NCBI RefSeq assembly: GCF_015840915.1
Contig: NZ_CP060398.1
Location: 3,658,001 to 3,722,000 of the forward strand
DNA from: Synechococcus sp. CBW1002
GTDB taxonomy: Bacteria; Cyanobacteriota; Cyanobacteriia; PCC-6307; Cyanobiaceae
Length of the DNA: 64,000 nt
Reading direction: 5' to 3'
Of this stretch, positions 61,157 to 64,000 are shown piece by piece (the first letter of the stretch is position 1; each line of letters begins with the position of its first letter). A program made the translations under genes and the position numbers. The notes below the pieces were generated by a model that was not told the DNA's origin, ran no database searches, and saw nothing but the letters and a program-made list of their open reading frames with translations.

Positions 61157-62221
61157 TCAGCGCGACTCCGGCGGGCGGGTGGCCCGGGCCTCCCGCATCA
61201 ACTGCGAGGGCTTGACATGGAACCGCTGCTGAAAATCGACGCTGAACAGGCTGAGCGAGCGATAGCCGCACTGGGTGGCGATCTGAGCCACCGAATCACC
61301 AGGCGCAGGATTCTGCAGACAACGGCGCGCCTGATCCAACCGCTGGTTGCGGATCCACTGGGTTGCCGTACATCCCAACCGCTCCTTGAAGGCATATTGC
61401 AGAGCGCGCCTGGAGTAATGGCTATACGACTCCAGCATCGTGAGATTGAGCGGCTGGGCAAGGTTGAACTTGATATAGTCGAGCAACTCATCAAACGTAT
61501 CGCGGCCCTGCCGATCCTTCTGGTTGAGCCGATCCAGAGGGCTGTCCAGAAGCAAGTCCGGCAGCATCATCGCCGCCATCAGCCGGTAGATCCGTTCATC
61601 CACCTGCAGGCGTTCAATCAACACCGGACTGGCATCAACCAGCTGATTGACCAGGCTGATCTCCTGGCGAACCAGGGCCTGAAGCGGTGGCCCGTCGCTG
61701 TCGGCGGAGAGCTTCCTGCACTGACTCTGCTGCATCAAGTCCTTCCAGGCCGCTGGACAATGCTGGAGCCCTCCCATGACCATGGCCGTCCTCAGGAGTC
61801 GTTCCGGCCGCAGGTGACACAGCAGGGCGCTGACCGCTGTGGTGTCGCAGCAATAGGCGGCGCCATTGAGAATCAGGCAGTCATCCGCCTGACAGGACCA
61901 CTCGTGGGACTCCTGGCGGACCCGTTGCTCCCCTCCATAGCCCAGCACAACGGTGAGTCCATCGTGCTCCTGCGTTTGCAGATGACAGGGGGGAAGGATG
62001 CCAGCCACCAGCGCAACGCCACCGAACGACGACTCGAATCCGTAGTGCCACCACGGCACGGAAGCGGAGGCGGCTTCGAGCTGCTGCAGTGGCACCACCG
62101 TGCTGATCAACTCGGCACTGCGGGCGATGTCCTCAATCCGCAGCAACCTGGCCTGAAAGGGATTGGTAAGACCGGCGGCCTGGGGGTGCGGCTCGAATGG
62201 GTGCGGGATCGAGGTGGCCAC
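61157..62221 (-). CDS. AraC-family transcriptional regulator
   Basis: About 354 residues from the GTG at 62221; a TTG at 62242 is also open. The C-terminal AraC DNA-binding domain (two helix-turn-helix units) has LNLTMLESYSHYSRRALQYAFK and DSVAQIATQCGYRSLSLFSVDFQQRF. The N-terminal 240 residues form a cupin-like sensor region with no recognised ligand. It is divergent from the CheB-CheR gene. The MAPEG gene downstream could be its target. Confidence 0.88.
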   Translation of the reverse strand: MATSIPHPFEPHPQAAGLTNPFQARLLRIEDIARSAELISTVVPLQQLEAASASVPWWHYGFESSFGGVALVAGILPPCHLQTQEHDGLTVVLGYGGEQRVRQESHEWSCQADDCLILNGAAYCCDTTAVSALLCHLRPERLLRTAMVMGGLQHCPAAWKDLMQQSQCRKLSADSDGPPLQALVRQEISLVNQLVDASPVLIERLQVDERIYRLMAAMMLPDLLLDSPLDRLNQKDRQGRDTFDELLDYIKFNLAQPLNLTMLESYSHYSRRALQYAFKERLGCTATQWIRNQRLDQARRCLQNPAPGDSVAQIATQCGYRSLSLFSVDFQQRFHVKPSQLMREARATRPPESR

Positions 62222-62242
62222 GCTAAGGGCTGACCAGCGCAA

Positions 62243-62546
62243 TTCCGCAGGCTGATCGGATGGCAGATCGGCTGATCGCGAGTTGGTTCATCGATGCCAC
62301 CGCCGTTTTCGACAGTCAGAAAACGCTAATGGATCGAAGCCAAAGGACCGACCGTCCGCTGAACAGCAACTTGCACATCACCAACGATTTTGCATGGTTC
62401 TGATAAAAACTGGTGGCAGTGCCGCTGGCCCCTGGATCCTGGCCTCTTTCGCCAGCCGATGCATCACCGATCCAGAGATCTAGGCTGAAGTTGATCAGCG
62501 GCTCTCCTTTGCCCATGGCGTGCTCCTCCAGCGCGGTGCGCCAAGA
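62243..62546. other. Intergenic region with short inverted repeat
   Basis: About 300 bp between divergent AraC and CheB-CheR genes. CGTTTTC (62304-62310) and GAAAACG (62319-62325) form a 7-bp dyad that may be a regulator site. Frames on both strands here lack support. Confidence 0.4.
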
Positions 62547-64000
62547 ATGAGAACCTTCCAGGGCATGACGATCACCCGGGTGGTAGGCATCGGAACCTCG
62601 GCCGGGGGCCTGGCGGCCTTGACGGATCTGGTCAGCCAGCTGACGGCCGGCGGACGACAGGCCTATGTGGTGGCTCAGCACCTTGATCCCGACCACCACA
62701 GCCACCTGCTCGAGCTGCTGGCCCGGACCAGCCGTTTGCCCGTGGTCCTGGCTCGCGATGGGGCACCGCTGCAGCCCGATGTGATCGCCATCGTTCCGCC
62801 CAACCACGACGTCACGGTCGTGGCGAACCGCCTCAGTCTTCAGGCGCCGGCTCCTCGCTACGGTCCAGCCCCCAGCATCGACCTGCTGTTGGCCTCAATC
62901 GCCAGGGAGTGGGGTGCCAACGGAGTGGCCGTGGTGCTGTCCGGCACCGGCAGCGATGGCGCCTTCGGGCTGCGCTCGGTCAAGGAAGCGGGCGGACTCA
63001 CCCTGGCCCAGAGCCCGGCAGAGGCGAAGTTCGGCGCCATGCCGCGGGCAGCCATCACCCTCGGCGGCGCTGTGCTGGTGCTGGAGGCGGGCGCGATCGG
63101 GCAGCATCTGGCCGGACTGAACAGCCTCACCCCAGCGGCAGCCGAGGAGGCCCCAGCGCCTGGCTCCGGCCTGCCGGCCACCCCGATCGGCTTGTCCGCG
63201 CTGATCGAGCCCTTGCAGCGCGCCACCGGTCTGGATGCGTCCCATTACACCGAGGCGTCGCTGCGCCGCCAGGTGGAACGACGCATGGCGACCCACCAGC
63301 TCAGCGACCTGGAGGCCTACATGCCCCTGCTGGAGGGTGACCCTGAAGAGGCCCAGGCACTGGCCCAGACCCTGCTGGCGTCAGGCACCTCCTTCTTTCG
63401 CGATCCCCAGGCCTTTTCGGCCCTGAGACGGCTCCTGCTCGATGGCCTCTCCAGGCGCCCGGCACCGCATTTCCTGCGCGTCTGGGTGCCGGGCTGCGCC
63501 AGCGGCGAAGAGGCCTATTCGATCGCCATGTTGATCAGTGAGCTGCTCGGCCATCCCCACGATCTGGCTGCCCAGCTGAAGATCTTCGCCACGGATCTCA
63601 GTGAGCAGAGCCTGTCGATCGCCCGCCTCGGAGTGTATCCAGATGCCGCAGTGGCTGGGATTCCAGCGGAATTACGCCAGCGCTTCCTGATGGATCGGGG
63701 AGCCGAACACGTGATCTGTGAATCATTGCGGACCTGCATGGTCTTCGCCCGCCACGACATGGGCAAGGACCCACCATTTCCGCGGCTCGATCTGATCGCC
63801 TGCCGCAACACGCTGATCGATTTCACCGCACCCGTTCAGGAACGGGTGCTGGCCCTGTTCAGTTTTGCCCTGGTGCCCGGAGGACTGTTGTTCCTCGGCC
63901 ATGCGGACGCCCTCGGAAGCCGCATCAGCGGTTTCCATTTGGCTGATGGGGAACAGAACCTGTACCACCGTTCCGGCGACACGCTCACGCGCCAGCCCCT
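62547..64000 (+). CDS. CheB-CheR fusion protein (3' end outside window)
   Basis: Open from the ATG at 62547 to the window end, 484 residues so far. The CheB methylesterase domain (about 8-185) has GIGTSAGGLAAL (Ser), AQHLDPDH (His) and SGTGSDGAFGL (Asp), the full triad. No receiver domain precedes it. The CheR methyltransferase follows: N-terminal helices (SLRRQVERRMATHQ), then the SAM-binding core (VPGCASGEEAYSIAMLI, then FATDLSEQSLSIARLGVYP, then DLIACRN). Such fusions usually continue into PAS and histidine-kinase domains. Likely a sensor linked to protein carboxyl-methylation, not core chemotaxis. Confidence 0.92.
   Translation, partial: MRTFQGMTITRVVGIGTSAGGLAALTDLVSQLTAGGRQAYVVAQHLDPDHHSHLLELLARTSRLPVVLARDGAPLQPDVIAIVPPNHDVTVVANRLSLQAPAPRYGPAPSIDLLLASIAREWGANGVAVVLSGTGSDGAFGLRSVKEAGGLTLAQSPAEAKFGAMPRAAITLGGAVLVLEAGAIGQHLAGLNSLTPAAAEEAPAPGSGLPATPIGLSALIEPLQRATGLDASHYTEASLRRQVERRMATHQLSDLEAYMPLLEGDPEEAQALAQTLLASGTSFFRDPQAFSALRRLLLDGLSRRPAPHFLRVWVPGCASGEEAYSIAMLISELLGHPHDLAAQLKIFATDLSEQSLSIARLGVYPDAAVAGIPAELRQRFLMDRGAEHVICESLRTCMVFARHDMGKDPPFPRLDLIACRNTLIDFTAPVQERVLALFSFALVPGGLLFLGHADALGSRISGFHLADGEQNLYHRSGDTLTRQP

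Noticed and set aside
62316-62807. 163-codon minus-strand frame
   Set aside because: It is antisense to the CheB domain start and lacks motifs.

Overview
The window looks like chromosomal DNA of a GC-rich picocyanobacterium of the Synechococcus/Cyanobium type. The evidence is an SLH-OprB porin, a FutA/FutB iron importer, a KaiC/KaiB-type pair, a cyanobacterial-type PolA, several small proteins of a cyanobacterial type, and dense gene packing. Family names rest on motifs read by eye; no database search was run.

1-16.6 kb is a metal-homeostasis region. It holds the end of a DUF1980/TIGR03943 permease partner, a periplasmic Ig/propeller protein, a Zur-like regulator, a porin with a perfect Fur/Zur-type palindrome upstream, a His/Gly-rich lipoprotein, a Tat-exported multicopper oxidase, a COG0523 (CobW) GTPase with a His-rich loop, HupE, FutA-FutB, a Cys-rich micro-protein, ferritin, a Crp-family regulator with Fur-like boxes, and Fur. 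A PAS-GGDEF diguanylate cyclase and a small membrane protein lie between them. 16.6-19.6 kb is a CPA1 antiporter split by an apparently intact 1.77-kb insertion sequence with inverted repeats and a target duplication.

19.6-32 kb carries secreted low-complexity proteins, a chain of overlapping genes (M41-like protease, LarC, LPG-synthase-like membrane protein), a TPR protein, XthA, a PlsC-like acyltransferase, a KaiC2-like/KaiB-like pair, DUF427 and a UPF0016 cation exchanger. A cluster of three exact TTTTCCACA (DnaA-box-like) words lies at 32.34-32.44 kb.

33.4-40.4 kb is the most striking locus. A guanidine-I (ykkC) riboswitch precedes a seven-gene minus-strand operon: Ni-dependent guanidine hydrolase (GdmH-type ureohydrolase), HypA and HypB paralogues, a glutamine-synthetase-like enzyme, and a TauABC/SsuABC-type ABC importer (binding lipoprotein, permease, ATPase). 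The likely logic is that guanidine is sensed by the RNA, imported, hydrolysed to urea and ammonia by a nickel enzyme served by its own chaperones, and the nitrogen or an intermediate is handled by the GS-like enzyme. A paralogue of that GS-like gene lies at 44.9-46.1 kb.

40.8-64 kb is mostly housekeeping: DUF4912 protein, rhomboid protease, desaturase plus alpha/beta hydrolase, PolA, a second CPA1 antiporter, GltX, tRNA-Asp, tRNA-Trp, ribosomal protein L19, methionine aminopeptidase, an SDR, a DRTGG-domain P-loop protein, a Rossmann/SLOG-like protein, divergent NfeD and stomatin genes, a MAPEG protein, an AraC regulator and the first part of a CheB-CheR fusion that runs off the window.
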